64,000 bases of DNA from Stromatinia cepivora (lineage: Eukaryota; Ascomycota; Leotiomycetes; Helotiales; Sclerotiniaceae), in contig RCTD01000033.1 in NCBI GenBank assembly GCA_014898415.1, forward strand, positions 434,001 through 498,000. Direction: 5' to 3'. Shown piece after piece: positions 1-12,542 of the stretch (position 1 is the stretch's first letter; the number at the start of each line of letters is the position of its first letter). Below the pieces are notes generated by a model. It was given only the letters and a program-made list of their open reading frames with translations. It was not told the DNA's origin and did no database searches. The position numbers were made by a program, and so were the translations under genes.

Positions 1-1972
1 TCCGGTACAGACCCAGAGCGTACAGATAACACTAACCCCAGATATAGTCTACCTGAGAAACCTCGACTCTTGTAGAATACTCTACATACAATCCCCATAT
101 GAGGAAATGGAATGGAACGACCTGTGGTAAAAAGTACGGTAAGGGTAACTTTTTACGACTTTTGGAACAATTCTATCATACGAATGCTAATCACTCTTTA
201 GGGTGATGATAAGGTGATAAAACAAATCTTTTGCACCAACTTCCTGGGTTCAGGAGAACCTCTTGTAGATATGTTGTAAGCCAGGTACTTTCTTCGCGAT
301 TGTATATTAGGTATCAAAACTGCATGGGCACAGTTCACTATGTAGACAGGAGTGAACTTTACATCCATTTCCAGTGAACATTTTGCAGTGGATTTTTTAT
401 AATAGCAGCTCGCTATGTATGCTTCACAATGAAGCAACCTATTAATACCAGAGTATTGTCATTCTTGTAGTAGACAGATACTACGAGAATGTTCGATACC
501 ATAAACTGCAAGATAGCTCTTTCTAACATCCGCTGTGCTCTCACACCAAAACTTTGCAGTAAATGAGACAAACTATATCAAGAGATATTGGAATGGGCAT
601 TCTACACGTTTTATTCAAAATCAACAATCTTATTCATTTCACGAACTCCCATTGCTATTTCTCACTACCTCTTGATGGAGCTAAGCTCGTGTGTAGATAG
701 TTCTATATGATAATAATGTTTCCACTTCAACTACCTTTGCTATGTTTGTTTCATAGCACCGGCTCGCCACACGCATCAAAATGCATCATACACGAGCGTC
801 TGTGACAAGATAAAACCCTGGCTGTTCGCCCGATTGTTCCAAATCAGCGGATATAGTGGCATACAATAGATCACTTAGAGCAAGGGCCGCGGTCAAGACT
901 CACTGATGATTCTATTTCATGGTGTACACGGAAATGAAACAAGATTTCATGAAGTCGCCGAAATAAAAGTTTAGATTGTGCTATATTAGCAGGAAAAAGA
1001 ACGCAAGAGCAAGAGCTTTCGAAGCTTCCGTGACCACAATAAAAGGTAAAATAAAACAAATCAAAATCCTTCTCGTAATAGCCTATCTCAATCACTCGGC
1101 GCCAGGACGTGTTCTAATACCCAAACTTTAGATATTATCAATAGCAACCAACCATCTTGATACCACTTCAGACTTACTTCCTTTTCTGCGATTGCAAAGC
1201 CTAAAGTAGTCCATGGTGTGTGATGAAATCTAGATGATCCCGAGGTGAACTCTTCTCCTTCAACATGTTTCCACTTGAATATTTACGGAGTCATTGTGAG
1301 CTAGAGTCCAGAGAAAGGAGCCTACATCCGAGAAGACCTGATTCGGTCCCCCACTTTATCACCCAAGAGATCTCATGAGAATATGAGTCGCCAGTAATCG
1401 TTTCTCCAATTAATTGGTATTCAAGACAGCCCTTAGGGACTGGGCTCATTGCAACCAAACTTTTAATCATAACTTGCTCAGATTCATGATTCTGTGCTCA
1501 TGAAAGCTTCGTGTGTTGTGAAAGATTTGTAACCAGACTCCCGCGGCCGTAGCCGTGGAGAAGTCCCCGATAGAGCGTAGCAGCCTCGGTTGTACGGCCG
1601 TGGAGGGAAAGAATTCTGTTGATCCCCAACATGGACCAAAAATCAATGAAAGGGAAGTTCGGAGAGACTCTTACGGAGGCAATCGTGAATCGTAGGTTTG
1701 TTAGAGAAGGATATTCATTTGATCTTTTTTGAAGCTATGCTGGAACCATCCTCCTTTGTAAACGAAGTAGCAATTGTGGTCATTGTATCTTGATTCAGAA
1801 GACTGTATTACTGATCATCAGCAAAGCTTGAAATTGTGTGAGTAAATGATGCAGCGACATAGAGAACTTGATACAATAAATTCAACAAGAGGTGTCTAGG
1901 ATAATCGAAGGAACGGGAGCTAGTCAAACAAATACACACTTAAAAGACTTTGCAGTAATGGGGTTTGAAAGG
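1..1972. other. Gene-poor stretch, nothing recognised
   Basis: No open frame here has a recognisable domain or a convincing splice structure; the longest frames are below 80 codons and unlike any family known to me. Base composition is moderately A+T-rich without tandem repeats. It could hold a non-coding RNA or fragments of decayed genes, but nothing can be supported. Confidence 0.5.
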
Positions 1973-2561
1973 GATATGAATAGACTGCACAAAAATTATC
2001 TGTATCTATGGGTTATCCACGGATAATCCGTCTTATGGGTATTCATCAAAGGTTCTATTTGTTTTGTGGGTTATCTATTCAGATTTAAAATTATCTGTTT
2101 TGTTATAGATAATCTATGGATTATCTGCAGATAATTTATGGATATATAGGTAATTTGCAAATAATCCGTAGATTATCTGTAAATAACCCATATATCTATA
2201 GATTATCTATGGATAATTCATCTATCCATAAATAGGTAGATTATCTGCAGATAATCTACAGATTATCTATGGATTATTTACCTTTCATTTAAATTTAAAG
2301 CTATTTTTAGATCATTTTATAGTTCAAAAGTAATCCAAACTTAGATTTATATTAATTTTTATATTAATTATAAAATTATATTAGTTTTATAAAATATTAT
2401 ACAATATATAGATAGATGAGTACTTGCGGATAATCTATATCCGTTTTGTGGGTTATTTATCCCAAATTTTGAATTATTTGCCCTGTTATAGATAATCCGC
2501 GGGTTATTTATCGAGGTCATTATCCGCTTTATGGGTACCCGTTGCGCAGTCTAGATATGAA
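1973..2561. mobile_element. Non-autonomous hAT-like DNA element (MITE) with 8-bp target duplications
   Basis: The element occupies 1981-2553 (573 bp). It starts TAGACTGCACAA and ends in the inverted complement TAGACTGCGCAA, 11 of 12 bases matching. It is flanked on both sides by the same 8 bases, GATATGAA (1973-1980 and 2554-2561), which is a target-site duplication of the length made by hAT transposases. Inside there is no coding frame. Both subterminal regions carry many imperfect copies of GGATAATC and GGGTTATC motifs in both orientations, including palindromes such as GATTATCTGCAGATAATC, around an A+T-rich core (about 2290-2420). Subterminal repeats of this sort are usual transposase-binding sites in hAT elements. 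The left end is more A+T-rich than the right, compatible with C-to-T mutation such as RIP. The family assignment is inferred from duplication length and end structure; boundaries are seen directly. Confidence 0.75.
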
Positions 2562-4204
2562 TTACTGTGTTGGTCAGGGAAAGATTGGCCCCAGATATCA
2601 AAATTGAAGACCTACTTGATACCATTATTCAAATCACTTTTGCCAAGTAGGATTGACCATAAATAGTTACAGAAAGTTTCCTCGGAAGAATAGCCAATAA
2701 TGGATTTGCCCGAACCGGCTAACATCTTTGAACTTTCTGTCCCACAAACCACAAATTTGTTTAATATTACTGCTGTTGGAAATAATAATTTCCTTGTTAC
2801 AATCATATTCTTCTTTCTGCAACTCCGAAATCTCTATATTGTTTAAAATTGACAGAAGTTATTAGCCATGGGTGTGTTTCATTCTGCAGGTTAGTTGATA
2901 ATCTCATACTGTCCCTTCAAAATATACCTGCAATCTTGTTCTTCCTGTGGTTTTCCATGCCAAATTCATCCATAGTCTTATGCTTCAAGTCAGCCACAGA
3001 TATGGTTGTATGCTAGTCTTCAGATCAAAAGAATCCTATCATTAGTACTGTATTTGCTTAGCTCTTCAGATACATGGCCATTGTGTCTTCCTAATCATAT
3101 CAAATATATTTGTATTCCACTATGGTTGTTTTCCATGGCTCCAGGTATAATGAACCTGAGCAGTTTTAATTGTTTAATCTTTCATGTCAAAGACTGATTG
3201 TTCTTTTACCAAACCTTATGAGCAAGGACTGACTTGATCTTACCTGACAGAGAGAATCACTAAAACCCACGAACAAACAATTTGATTCAAACAATCAGCA
3301 CTAGTTTGGGAACCTACAAGAGGTGAGATCTGGTAAGCTCAATCTTCTAAAGGCTTTGAAACCTCAACTAAGGAATTTCCTTCCAATGACTTAGGAACAT
3401 GCAATTCATTCCCACGCTATTGTGCTTGTCATTACAACAGGGATGCAAACGTTAGCCTATGATTGCCTCGAATTCCATGGGCCAGCAGTGCACCTCTGCT
3501 GCCCTGTGATCCCTGCCTGCAAGAACATTGAAGACTTAAGTCATGTATTTCTAAGACCAAGAAGTATCTTTCTTCAAGTAAAGTTGGTGATAACCTCTGC
3601 CTATACACTAATATCAGGAATATGGCTAACACGAGAATAAATCCGCAGAACCTCTATCGCAGTCTTTAGCCATCAAAGGTGATCAAGGGAATCATACCCT
3701 CGAACCACGCGAGCGACTTACCCGAAACGTTCACTTTTCTAACTAACCCAGAGATGGTCTAAATTCTGGAATAATGAAATCATATCAGTTTATGTTGCTT
3801 TTCCACGTCTTATCTCCCATGATTGAAGTCTTCTCTGTCTAATGTTGAGAGGCTTGTGCGGAAGGGCCATTCTATGCCGAGTATGTTGAGGGCGAGCAGG
3901 TTTGTCGTTGCTAAGACATTGGGTAAATTGGAGTAAGAAAAGTCGCGAAGTTGAACACGGTTTATCACTAGTGTGGTCAAGTCCGGTCATCATATGGACT
4001 GAGTCGTTAAACAGCAAGACCTCCTGTAGTCAAGCCATGATAGTATCTCGGGGGCCATGTCTTAGCACAGCGTTCGGTAATCGCTAAAGAAGGTGGTAGG
4101 AAGGATCGTTAGGCCGACATACGAGGAATTTATAGTTTACTATATACCGATCACACCGCCATTACTCCTTGATTTCCTCTTCAACGTGTTTGGTGAGATT
4201 GTGA

Positions 4205-5925
4205 CATAATAAATGTTTGCACGTCCATCGCTCTGCGAACGATGTATACCTAACAATGGTTGCATTCGTAAGGGATTATGCTAGATTATTTTGCGCACTT
4301 AGATACATCTCCTGTTCCTGTATGAGGTCCGCCGATCCTTTCTTGAAAAACGCATCTCTTGACTTTTATTGTGGTCAACTTTGCTCGGCCATTTACCGCA
4401 CCGGTGCACCCAAAACCTAGAGTCAGTCTTTGTCTTCCCTACATTCACAAAATGGTAACCAAATTAACATCTTCCGACGTAGCACGGTACAAATAAGAAC
4501 CATTACGCACCGGAAAGTCAATTCTTCTCTTCAACCGCTTTCGATGGTGTTACTGAAGGCTGTATGTATCTCGTTACTTCATCCGCACTATCTTCAATTA
4601 GAAGCACAACCATCGAGTATTGTGCACTAGCATCATTAGCAAGCTCTTCTACGGTATGGAGTGAGTACTCAATCCTGATTGTTCATCCCTAATGACATGG
4701 TTTGCAGGACTACCGGCCACACGGCTTATTCAGGACGGGTCTCTGGTTTCATCCAGCACTCTTCGTGCGTCTTTGGCTTTGCGCTGGAGGATGTATCAAT
4801 ACGAATCATCAATCATCATAGAGCTTCCCGCGGCAACACGGCGTCTCCATATGGCTGTTCTTCTGTCTCGCCAGTGTATAACTAAGAACATATCACTTGG
4901 CCTATCCGCCGTTTTTCCAAAATCCACCCAACAACCGAAAATATTGGCCTGTCCGTTGATCGAGGCGAGGATGAAAAGGTGTCCCTGGACCAGACATTAA
5001 CCAGGAAGTTGTTCAACGCGGCGTCGGTCATGGGATATTTGCGCCCCGGGCATCCGGACCGTGGACATGCGTGGCAAAACCAAAGCGAAAACAAAACGGA
5101 CGAGGAAGTGGATGGCTAACGGCAGGGGTTCTCTCCCTCCCGCCATTATTCAATCTGCAACTAACCAGCACGATCTGTTTGTACAGCTGGCACCACAAGT
5201 AGGGCTTCGTCTCCAAGGTACGGGGTCGAGGAGGATAATGCGATGATGGACTCATTGGTCTACACACCTGTGTTCCCGCAATTGGTTTCTGCTCCGAGAG
5301 CATCCTCTAATGGCCCAACGTACCCAGCCCTTAGAGCCCATCATCTCCCCAAATTTATGGATCTATTTGGCCGAATTCAGTTATCGGCGTATCCATGGTG
5401 CTACCGCAGACAAGAAACGGCTCACAGTGGCTGACATAGCTGCAGCTGGGGCCGAAGAGGCTCCCCGAGTTCCCAATATCTTTGGAAATATGGAAATACC
5501 GGTCAGCTATACGAATTTTATGAGTTTGACTCTTGCTGAGCTTACTTTGAAGGAGTTCACGGCATTCGAGCTCACGAAATTCTCGGATGATGTTGTTGAC
5601 GGTTCATGCGGCTTTGAAGATCGGAATGAGGAGACGCGACAATATTGGTAGTAGCAAAGTATGGTGGCCATCATGTTGAAGGGTCTTCGTCTGGGGTTTC
5701 GGGTTTTTTCTCAGATGATTCTACCGATAAGATGGAATAGCTCTTGGTTGGTGATGGAACTCGGTAGTTGATCAATGAAAACCGGTCTATCAGAGCCCAC
5801 TAAATTCGTGGTTGAATGTTATGTGAATGTGCTCTGCATATCCATCGCTTTGGCGGACGATACATACTCTTCAATAGTTGTATCTTAAGGGAAATTGCTA
5901 GATTCGTGTGGTTTGCTAGATGTTT
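4205..5925. repeat. Pair of diverged direct-repeat blocks
   Basis: The block near 4205-4310 and the block near 5825-5925 share the order TCCATCGCT, ACGAT, AC, AAT-GTTG, TAAGGGA and GCTAGATT with similar spacing, separated by about 1.6 kb. The copies are too diverged for a recent duplication. Minus-strand frames downstream of each copy also show vaguely similar peptide patterns, so the repeat may be part of a duplicated and decayed gene. Confidence 0.4.
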
Positions 5926-6924
5926 ATGGAAGTAATATATCGCTTGTTACGGGTATGAAGAAGTCACTGATGATGAGAACTACTTCTGGATCATGGCCGA
6001 AATGAAGCTGTAGCGCCATCAAAAGTGCCACTTCATCGGCAGCTGCTATCCAAGCTGCGAATACTCCGAAACCAATTTCGATGGATAGCTCAACTGAAGT
6101 ACCCAGTAAGTCTCTATCCTCTTCTGGATCTGGAACTCGCAACTAACTAAGCAGTTGCGTATCCTCCCAACACCAACATAGAAAAGAGAGTCTCTGAAGA
6201 GACCGCCACCAACCGGCGGGAGCCTTTTCTCTTCACGAAACACTAGAGCCTGGGCTGGTAAACTAGTATTCTTTAATGAATACGATTTACCAGGTGTCCA
6301 GAAGCGTCACCTACAACCATACAAAGAAGCGAGATTCATCTCACAGAACTCCAGCGCACCATCATGACCTCCATGTCAAGGTGCTTGCCTTACCAGTTCA
6401 TCTGGCAGTTACGCCTCTGGTAAGACTCCTAGGGAACTATAATTTTATTACTTGTGCTGACTTTGATGTGTTAGCCGTTTTTCGCAAATCCATCACTTCC
6501 ATCACGGCTTCCCTCGCTGGGTTCGATGCGTTCAAGTCACTAAAATGCATTGATAAAAGGAATGCAAAGGATGGGTGAATGAAGTGAGCAATCTCTAAGG
6601 TTTTATCCCATGGAGTTGAAAGTATCATGAGAATTAAGAATGTAAAGTTGATGTTGCAGATCTTATCAATAGCTTGCTAACACATTTTAGATTCCATACA
6701 ATGTCACTCGTCAAGGAATTCTTGCATTCTCAGTCAGAATGCAAGAACTGTCGTAGTAGATGACCGCAAGCCTATGAGACTCGCCTCACACGAAACGGGA
6801 GATAAATGGCGGTTTCAGGCCCGACCAGAAGCAGTACAGGCGCTCCTAACAGCGCCATAAGTGGCATGTCAACCTGATCGATTGTTACTGGTGAAACGCC
6901 AATTACTCAAGAACGGATAGCCAA

Positions 6925-7036
6925 CCAGTAAACTTCCCCAATCAGGAACCTGGTGCCTCCTGATGTGCAGCCTCCTGATGTGCACTTCAAATAGCCAGCC
7001 AGTACACTTCCCCAATCAGGAAGTCGGCACCTCCTG
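6925..7036 (+). repeat. Two-copy direct repeat of about 38 bp
   Basis: CCAGTAAACTTCCCCAATCA near 6925 recurs as CCAGTACACTTCCCCAATCA near 6999, each followed by a GGCACCTCCTG-like tail, about 74 bp apart. A shorter repeat, CCTCCTGATGTGCA, lies between them. No coding role is seen. Confidence 0.5.
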
Positions 7037-9161
7037 CAATCTACTTCAGAACAAGACTTCGAGCAAAATATCAAACCTTATGTCTACCATCGACAAGGAA
7101 TTGATGTCTAAGGAGGAGCTTGAAGGCCTAATGAACTGGCTTGAGGAAGCTAGAACCATCAAATAGTACCACTCTCGAGGCAGGTGTATACGTACTAAAA
7201 GTTTATGCTGGTGTAATTTACGTAGTCGTACACTACATAAAGAGTCGTTTATTCCACAGACCGGACTGGAGGGGCACATATTATTGGAATGTTTGGTGTG
7301 TTCATTCCACCAAACTGATTGGAGGAGCACATGGTTGTGGTCTGTTGACTGTGTTCATTAGTGAGAAGGATTTGCTGCAAAGCATGGAGGGACAAAGCCC
7401 TTGTGGAGTTTGGAGCGTAAATACTTGGAATGCGGAGATTTTCATGCCTTTTCTTAGTTTCTGTAACAATATACTTTCATTTACGTAGCCACTTCCCGAT
7501 CGTGCGATTTTGGATATGCGTCTATGAACAGTGAACCTTGGGCTTTCGATACATAACAAGTTGTTTAGTCGGAAATTTTAAGGATGGATGATTAGTGTGT
7601 GTTTCACCAATACGCTCAACTTGAGGTACTTGCTAATCTCATGAGTTAGGTTTCGATAAACCCCTTTGAAAGCGCACCCCGCATTGGATCACTGGATCAT
7701 TACGAGAAGAGAAAGCTCGGTATTCCATGCTCTGACCACACGTCCACTTGGCCATATTCATGCACAAAGAAGATACTTTGGTAGCTATGCACCCTCCTGG
7801 CCTGTTCAGTAGCCATGTGACTCGAGTTGGAGCCATAGTCGATGGAAAGTTTGTCATGGTGATCCCCAAGAGATTAGCTTAAGAAACCACAGAAGAATTT
7901 GCAGAAAGCTTCGACATCACATGGCGCTGCATGATGTAATGTCTCCTGCGCAAGGGGTTTTCTTCCAAGAAAGTCTACCGAGAGCCCATGGTGGCACAAT
8001 GAGTAGTTTAGAGAGCCATGCTGTATTGGAACGGAAATGAAGATGTTGCAGCTCCAATCTAACGTCAAACATCATCAGTGGGGTTTAAATTGTCATCAGC
8101 TAATAGAGGCCGTGTTCATGAAAAAAGTCGAGGTTTCATATTGGGAGAGACCTTTGTATTGAAGGACGGTTGCGAGCGGCGCGAAGATACAGGAGAACGG
8201 ATTGGAGAGATGGAGGGCAAGGTAATAATAGCCTGGAGATAGTTCATCACGTAGAGATTTTTTGAGGCTAGGCTGCTGGGAGGAGGGGAGAATAAAGCTT
8301 GAATTTATACAATGTAATTTCGTGCAGCGTGAAGAGAATCGAATGGCAATTCCCATATGATTCTAGTGGTCACCCTGAAAATTGAAAGCAACCAGAGATT
8401 CTTCCTACTAGAAATAATATGTTGTAACCAAAAAGATACATACTTTTCTTTCCGTCAGGTGACGAAAATTGTGTATCACTTGTTGCAAGATGCTGCTCCG
8501 TCCTCCTTCCGATGAAGTATTGGTGTAGTGGCTCTTGAGGGGGCTCTAACTGACTGACGAGCTTCGAAAAATGTGTATGATGTGCTGAAAACTGTAGCTC
8601 AAAGAACAAAAGATGCTCGGGTTCCAGCTTTTTGTAAGAAGCATTTGAAACATTCCATTTCCGCAACTGCTTCTAATCTTTTTTACTTGCTTTTTCTGCT
8701 TGGAGAGTTCAAAGTAATATCTGACTAGATAGCACAGCTCAAGCAAAATTATCTTTCAGCCTTTATCGGACAGGACAATAGGACGATAGCAGCTTCTCTT
8801 GTTATCATAAATCAACTATTGAGGACTACTTATCGCTCGGAGGATATAAGAGCACTATTGAAAGGACTGGATAATGGAACGACACGGGAAAGCAGAAGCA
8901 GAAAGAACCCAAAAAGAGGTACGAAAACCTAGCCCTGCCGTCAGCGAAAAGAACTTTCGATATATTTGGCTATTGGGTACCGAGAAAGTGTTTGTTTTCC
9001 TCATAAAGATCCTTTTGTCGAATTGACTGACCTTTTTTAATGGTCAAGTGATTACGTAATCACGGCAGTCAAGAGCAACACTTCCGAACGCGATGTACAC
9101 CAACCTCTGATTTCCAGCAACATATTACAACCAAAAAAAAAAACTTCATAAATCAACAGTA

Positions 9162-10585
9162 ATGCTACCGTCAAGTAATCCAGCTTTTCATAGGGACTCC
9201 AATCGGCAGGTGGTAGTTCAAGAAGACCCAAGGCAGCGTAATCATCATCAAAATCCACCACAAATGCACATGCAAAACTCTCCACAGCCAAGTCCTGAGC
9301 AGCAGCAATTCGAGAAGAACCGACAACACGTGCAAATGCGACCAAGCCAACGACCTCTGCTATCTCCTGTCCAAAATTATTCATATAATGAAAATCAAGT
9401 CCCGCTTCGAACGGAGAACGATAATAGAACTTCTACGCCACAATTCTCGAGCTTTCTTCAGAATGAGAGCGCGTCGAGACAGCAACATTTTGCTTCGGGC
9501 CCATCAAGTATGGGTCATTCCTTGCAAACTTTCTATGCACAGCAAGGAGATGAGTTAGCACCACATGAACTTGCTGGAAATATCACTCAAATGGTTATCA
9601 GATCTCCAGGTGCACCTCGTCGTGGACGCCCACCAAAGAATCTTTCAGGCACTTCATCTCACAAATCTCAAAAATCAACTATACCAAAAAGACGAGGCAG
9701 ACCCCCCAAAGATTACACGGCGCTAGCCAGCAGTACCAACTCGGACCCGTTGACGGCAAAAGGTCAGAAGTCCGCACACAGCAAGAAGCCCAATTCCCAA
9801 TCAGATGACAATCCGCCAAAGAGACGAGGCCGCCCTCCTAAACAGCCTTCTCCGGAAGTAGAAATACCGCTTCCTAATCCACACTTTCAGGTGTATGGTT
9901 GCGAATGGGACAAGTGTCCTGCTAAATTACACAACTTAGATACTTTGAGAATGCACCTTTTCAAAGTTCATGGGAAAAGGGAGAATGAAATGTTTAATTG
10001 TCTGTGGAAAGGCTGCACCAAGGTACAAACTCCCAACGACGGATCTATGTCGTCATCAGAATCAAGAATTACCACAAAATATAATTTCGAGAATGAAGAT
10101 GATTGGAAAAGACATGTCGAGAAAAAGCACGTAATCCGTTTTGCTTGGCACATGGGTGATGGACCTAGAAATTCATTAGGTACGATACATTTTTTTTGAC
10201 ATCGACGTCACGTATAATGGCTTAACTTACTTCTACGCAAATTTGAAACATTTTTACTGACATTCTCGCATCAGATGGTCCCCAGAAATATAACGCTTCG
10301 GCTCTTCCGGCATATCTGTTTGATAAAAATGGCGTTCAAGTCACCCCCTCAGTTAAAGATCAGCAAATCGAGTATGGAGACCCCAAGGAGACCAGTGCTC
10401 AGAGATTCAAGAGAACTATCAGTGGTCTTGATTTTGTTTTGAATCCTATCTATAACTCGAATTATGCGTCTCCAATTCAAAGTGCAGCAAAGGACGGTGG
10501 AGAAAACAACGAGGTCCACAGCAGTAATGCAGATGAAGATGATGGAGATGATACGAACATGGAGGACATTGAGGCCAATTTTTGA
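9162..10585 (+). CDS. AT-hook and C2H2 zinc-finger protein
   Basis: Two exons, 9162-10179 and 10275-10585, joined by a 95-nt GT-AG intron, give a 442-residue protein in one frame. The first 145 residues are Q/N/P/S-rich and look disordered. Three AT-hooks with the core RRGRPPK or KRRGRPPK follow near residues 153, 176 and 220; this motif binds the minor groove of A+T-rich DNA. Then come two C2H2-type fingers: one starting at CEWDKC near residue 246, and one starting at CLWKGC near residue 279 with a long insertion before its two histidines. The tail (from about 420) is acidic. Role inferred: nuclear, chromatin-associated or transcriptional protein. The start is the first ATG of a long open frame, preceded by a pyrimidine-poor, A-rich leader. 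The specific function is not known to me. Confidence 0.85.
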
Positions 10586-10888
10586 AAATTTTGGAAAGTC
10601 ACCAGAGCTGCTTGCAGGCATCTGAGCATTGCATTTTCAGTTGTTACGATACCAACGAGCATCTAGAAAGATTGAAGCTCATTAATTATTTGGTAATCGA
10701 TGCAGGTTTTGGGGCTGCGCATACTTGTTTTATCAACGTGAGTTAGTGCAGCTCTTTCTCTGCACATACATTTTGAAGGGTCTTAAAACTATTAGATGCC
10801 GTGATTAGTGAAAGGGCAAATACCCATTTTCTTGGACATATATTGAACGGCAAAACTTCGGCATATCCTGCTGCCCCCCCTCTTTTTG

Positions 10889-11125
10889 ATGCCTTTTCCG
10901 CGCCAGCACGAAACATCAGAATCCAACATTAGTGAGGAGTACGCCGCACTAGTGGCGCCTATCATAAGCCTGTTTTATATTCTCATTATATGTATGCTTT
11001 TCTCCATCTTGCCCTTTGTTCGCCGAGCTCCAATTCATCCAAAGACCTTCACAATGTATTCCGCAAAGAGAATCTCAAGCGAGATTCTTTGTGTCGACTT
11101 TGATGAAATCCTTTCTTCTGCTTGA
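10889..11125 (+). CDS. Possible small single-pass membrane protein
   Basis: A 78-codon frame encodes a polar N-terminus, then a hydrophobic stretch near residues 22-44 (core ISLFYILIICMLFSILPF) followed by basic residues, the pattern of a single membrane-spanning segment. It lies 300 bp after the AT-hook gene and 170 bp before the next gene on the same strand, so it could also be an upstream frame of that transcript. No family is recognised; coding status rests on composition only. Confidence 0.3.
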   Translation: MPFPRQHETSESNISEEYAALVAPIISLFYILIICMLFSILPFVRRAPIHPKTFTMYSAKRISSEILCVDFDEILSSA

Positions 11126-11297
11126 CTATTACCTCTATCTAATTACATGAGTGTCGACTAAGCTACCTTTTACTTTCACGACAACTGAGCTCTGGACGTA
11201 CCGTAGCTCTCGAATCAATGAAGTTAATTGAGTTGATTGAATAGCTTCTATTCGTATCTCCCTCTAAACCAAAACTATACCCACCAGAACCTACAAA

Positions 11298-12542
11298 ATG
11301 GCCGATAAAACCGCATTTCGACGAAGCAGACCAACAAGCATGTCATCCCAAAAATCCGCATCTCCCGTCAACCGCGCATTTCTCAAATCCTCCCTCAAAA
11401 AACCCTCCAAGCCCCCCCCAAAAGATTCCTCATCGAACCCATCCACCTCTCAATCCTCCAATGGTAGATCACTCTCCCAAAAACTCCGACCCAAATCCTT
11501 CTCCCTATCAAATATCCAAATCCCGGCCTGGATTTCCAATTTTTGGGCTTCCAAAACCGGAGCTTACACCCTCGAATTTTGGGAAAAAACCACAAAATGG
11601 TTTTTGCGACATGGTTCTAAATTCTTGCTTGCAGCTCTCGTTTATACTAGCTTAATATTTTTAATCGCAAAAGATAATGCGATAACTAGTCGAAATAATC
11701 TCGCATACATATCCGATGTATTGAAAATAGCAGGCGATTTCTCCGAAACGGTTGACGATGGATATTTATTCGAAAATATCCCTGGTGCATTTCGGGATGC
11801 AGGAACAGATTTGAGAGATTTTTATAATGAACATGTTGAGAGTAATGATCCTTTTGCTAGGCCAATGCATAGTTTATTGGCGGAATTGGAAGCTATTGAT
11901 TTCACATGGGAATCTTTTGCAGAGTCGAGAGATGAAGCGGTTACGAATGTCAAGGAACAAGTACAATCTTCGCGTTCGGTATTTCAGGATGAATTGGATA
12001 GATTGAAGGAAGGGGAAGAGAAAGGGAAAAGAGAGAAGTTGTTGAGGAGACAGTGGAAAAGATTGTTGTTGGATGATCCTTATGAGTCGAAAGTACACTT
12101 CGAGGGAAAGAATTTTGTGAATATCACGGGCCATATCCAGAATTATATATCCACATGGCGGACAACTACAATCCCGGGATTGAGTTACAGACTCACATCC
12201 ACGAAAGGAGGGCCCACGGGAGGATTACCAGCCAAAATGAAAGAAGTCGAAGAAAAATGGCCAAAGAGGCTTTGGGGCGAAAAGAGATTTAGAAGTGCGC
12301 CGGTGGAGGAACTGGAAGATATAAGAGAGAAGGCAATTAGTATTTTGAAGAGAGCGGATGGGATTTATGGGGTTTTTTGGTCTTCGATTCATTTGTTGGA
12401 TTGGGGTGGGGAGAAGGAAAAGTGGGGAGGATTTGGGGAGGAGCATTTGGAGGAGCTGTTGGGAGCGTTTGATGAGGCGATTCGGAGGTTGGAGGGGGCG
12501 GAGTGGATGGTTAGGGAGAGGCAGCTTAGTCGGAGTGATTAG
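11298..12542 (+). CDS. Single-pass membrane protein, fungal-specific, function unknown
   Basis: An intronless 414-residue protein starting MADKTAFRRSRP. Residues 1-85 are basic and S/P/K-rich, probably disordered. One clear membrane segment follows near residues 108-125 (core FLLAALVYTSLIFLIA), preceded by a basic amphipathic stretch and followed by a long, charged, helix-rich domain with a K/E-rich segment near residues 225-250. This layout (cytosolic or nucleoplasmic basic head, one anchor, helical body) suits an internal-membrane protein such as one of the ER or nuclear envelope, but that is inference. I do not recognise the family. The start is supported by an A-rich context and the absence of an upstream in-frame ATG nearby. 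The downstream gene faces the opposite way. Confidence 0.8.
   Translation: MADKTAFRRSRPTSMSSQKSASPVNRAFLKSSLKKPSKPPPKDSSSNPSTSQSSNGRSLSQKLRPKSFSLSNIQIPAWISNFWASKTGAYTLEFWEKTTKWFLRHGSKFLLAALVYTSLIFLIAKDNAITSRNNLAYISDVLKIAGDFSETVDDGYLFENIPGAFRDAGTDLRDFYNEHVESNDPFARPMHSLLAELEAIDFTWESFAESRDEAVTNVKEQVQSSRSVFQDELDRLKEGEEKGKREKLLRRQWKRLLLDDPYESKVHFEGKNFVNITGHIQNYISTWRTTTIPGLSYRLTSTKGGPTGGLPAKMKEVEEKWPKRLWGEKRFRSAPVEELEDIREKAISILKRADGIYGVFWSSIHLLDWGGEKEKWGGFGEEHLEELLGAFDEAIRRLEGAEWMVRERQLSRSD

Larger units (their letters stand above)
2562..9161. other. 6.6-kb region without an intact gene; degenerate duplicated blocks
   Basis: No full-length gene is supported. The best coding-like stretches lie at about 4930-5110 and 5310-5651 on the plus strand, where open frames have protein-like composition, but they do not join into a recognisable protein. 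Two diverged copies of a block (about 4205-4310 and 5825-5925) and a direct repeat (about 6925-7036) indicate old duplications. The region may be relics of accessory genes or mobile DNA. Confidence 0.4.

Noticed and set aside
3660..3720. Minus-strand sequence GTGGTTCGAGGGTATGATTC resembling the 5' half of a tRNA-Pro
   Set aside because: No matching anticodon stem, T-arm or acceptor pairing could be found downstream; at most a degraded fragment.
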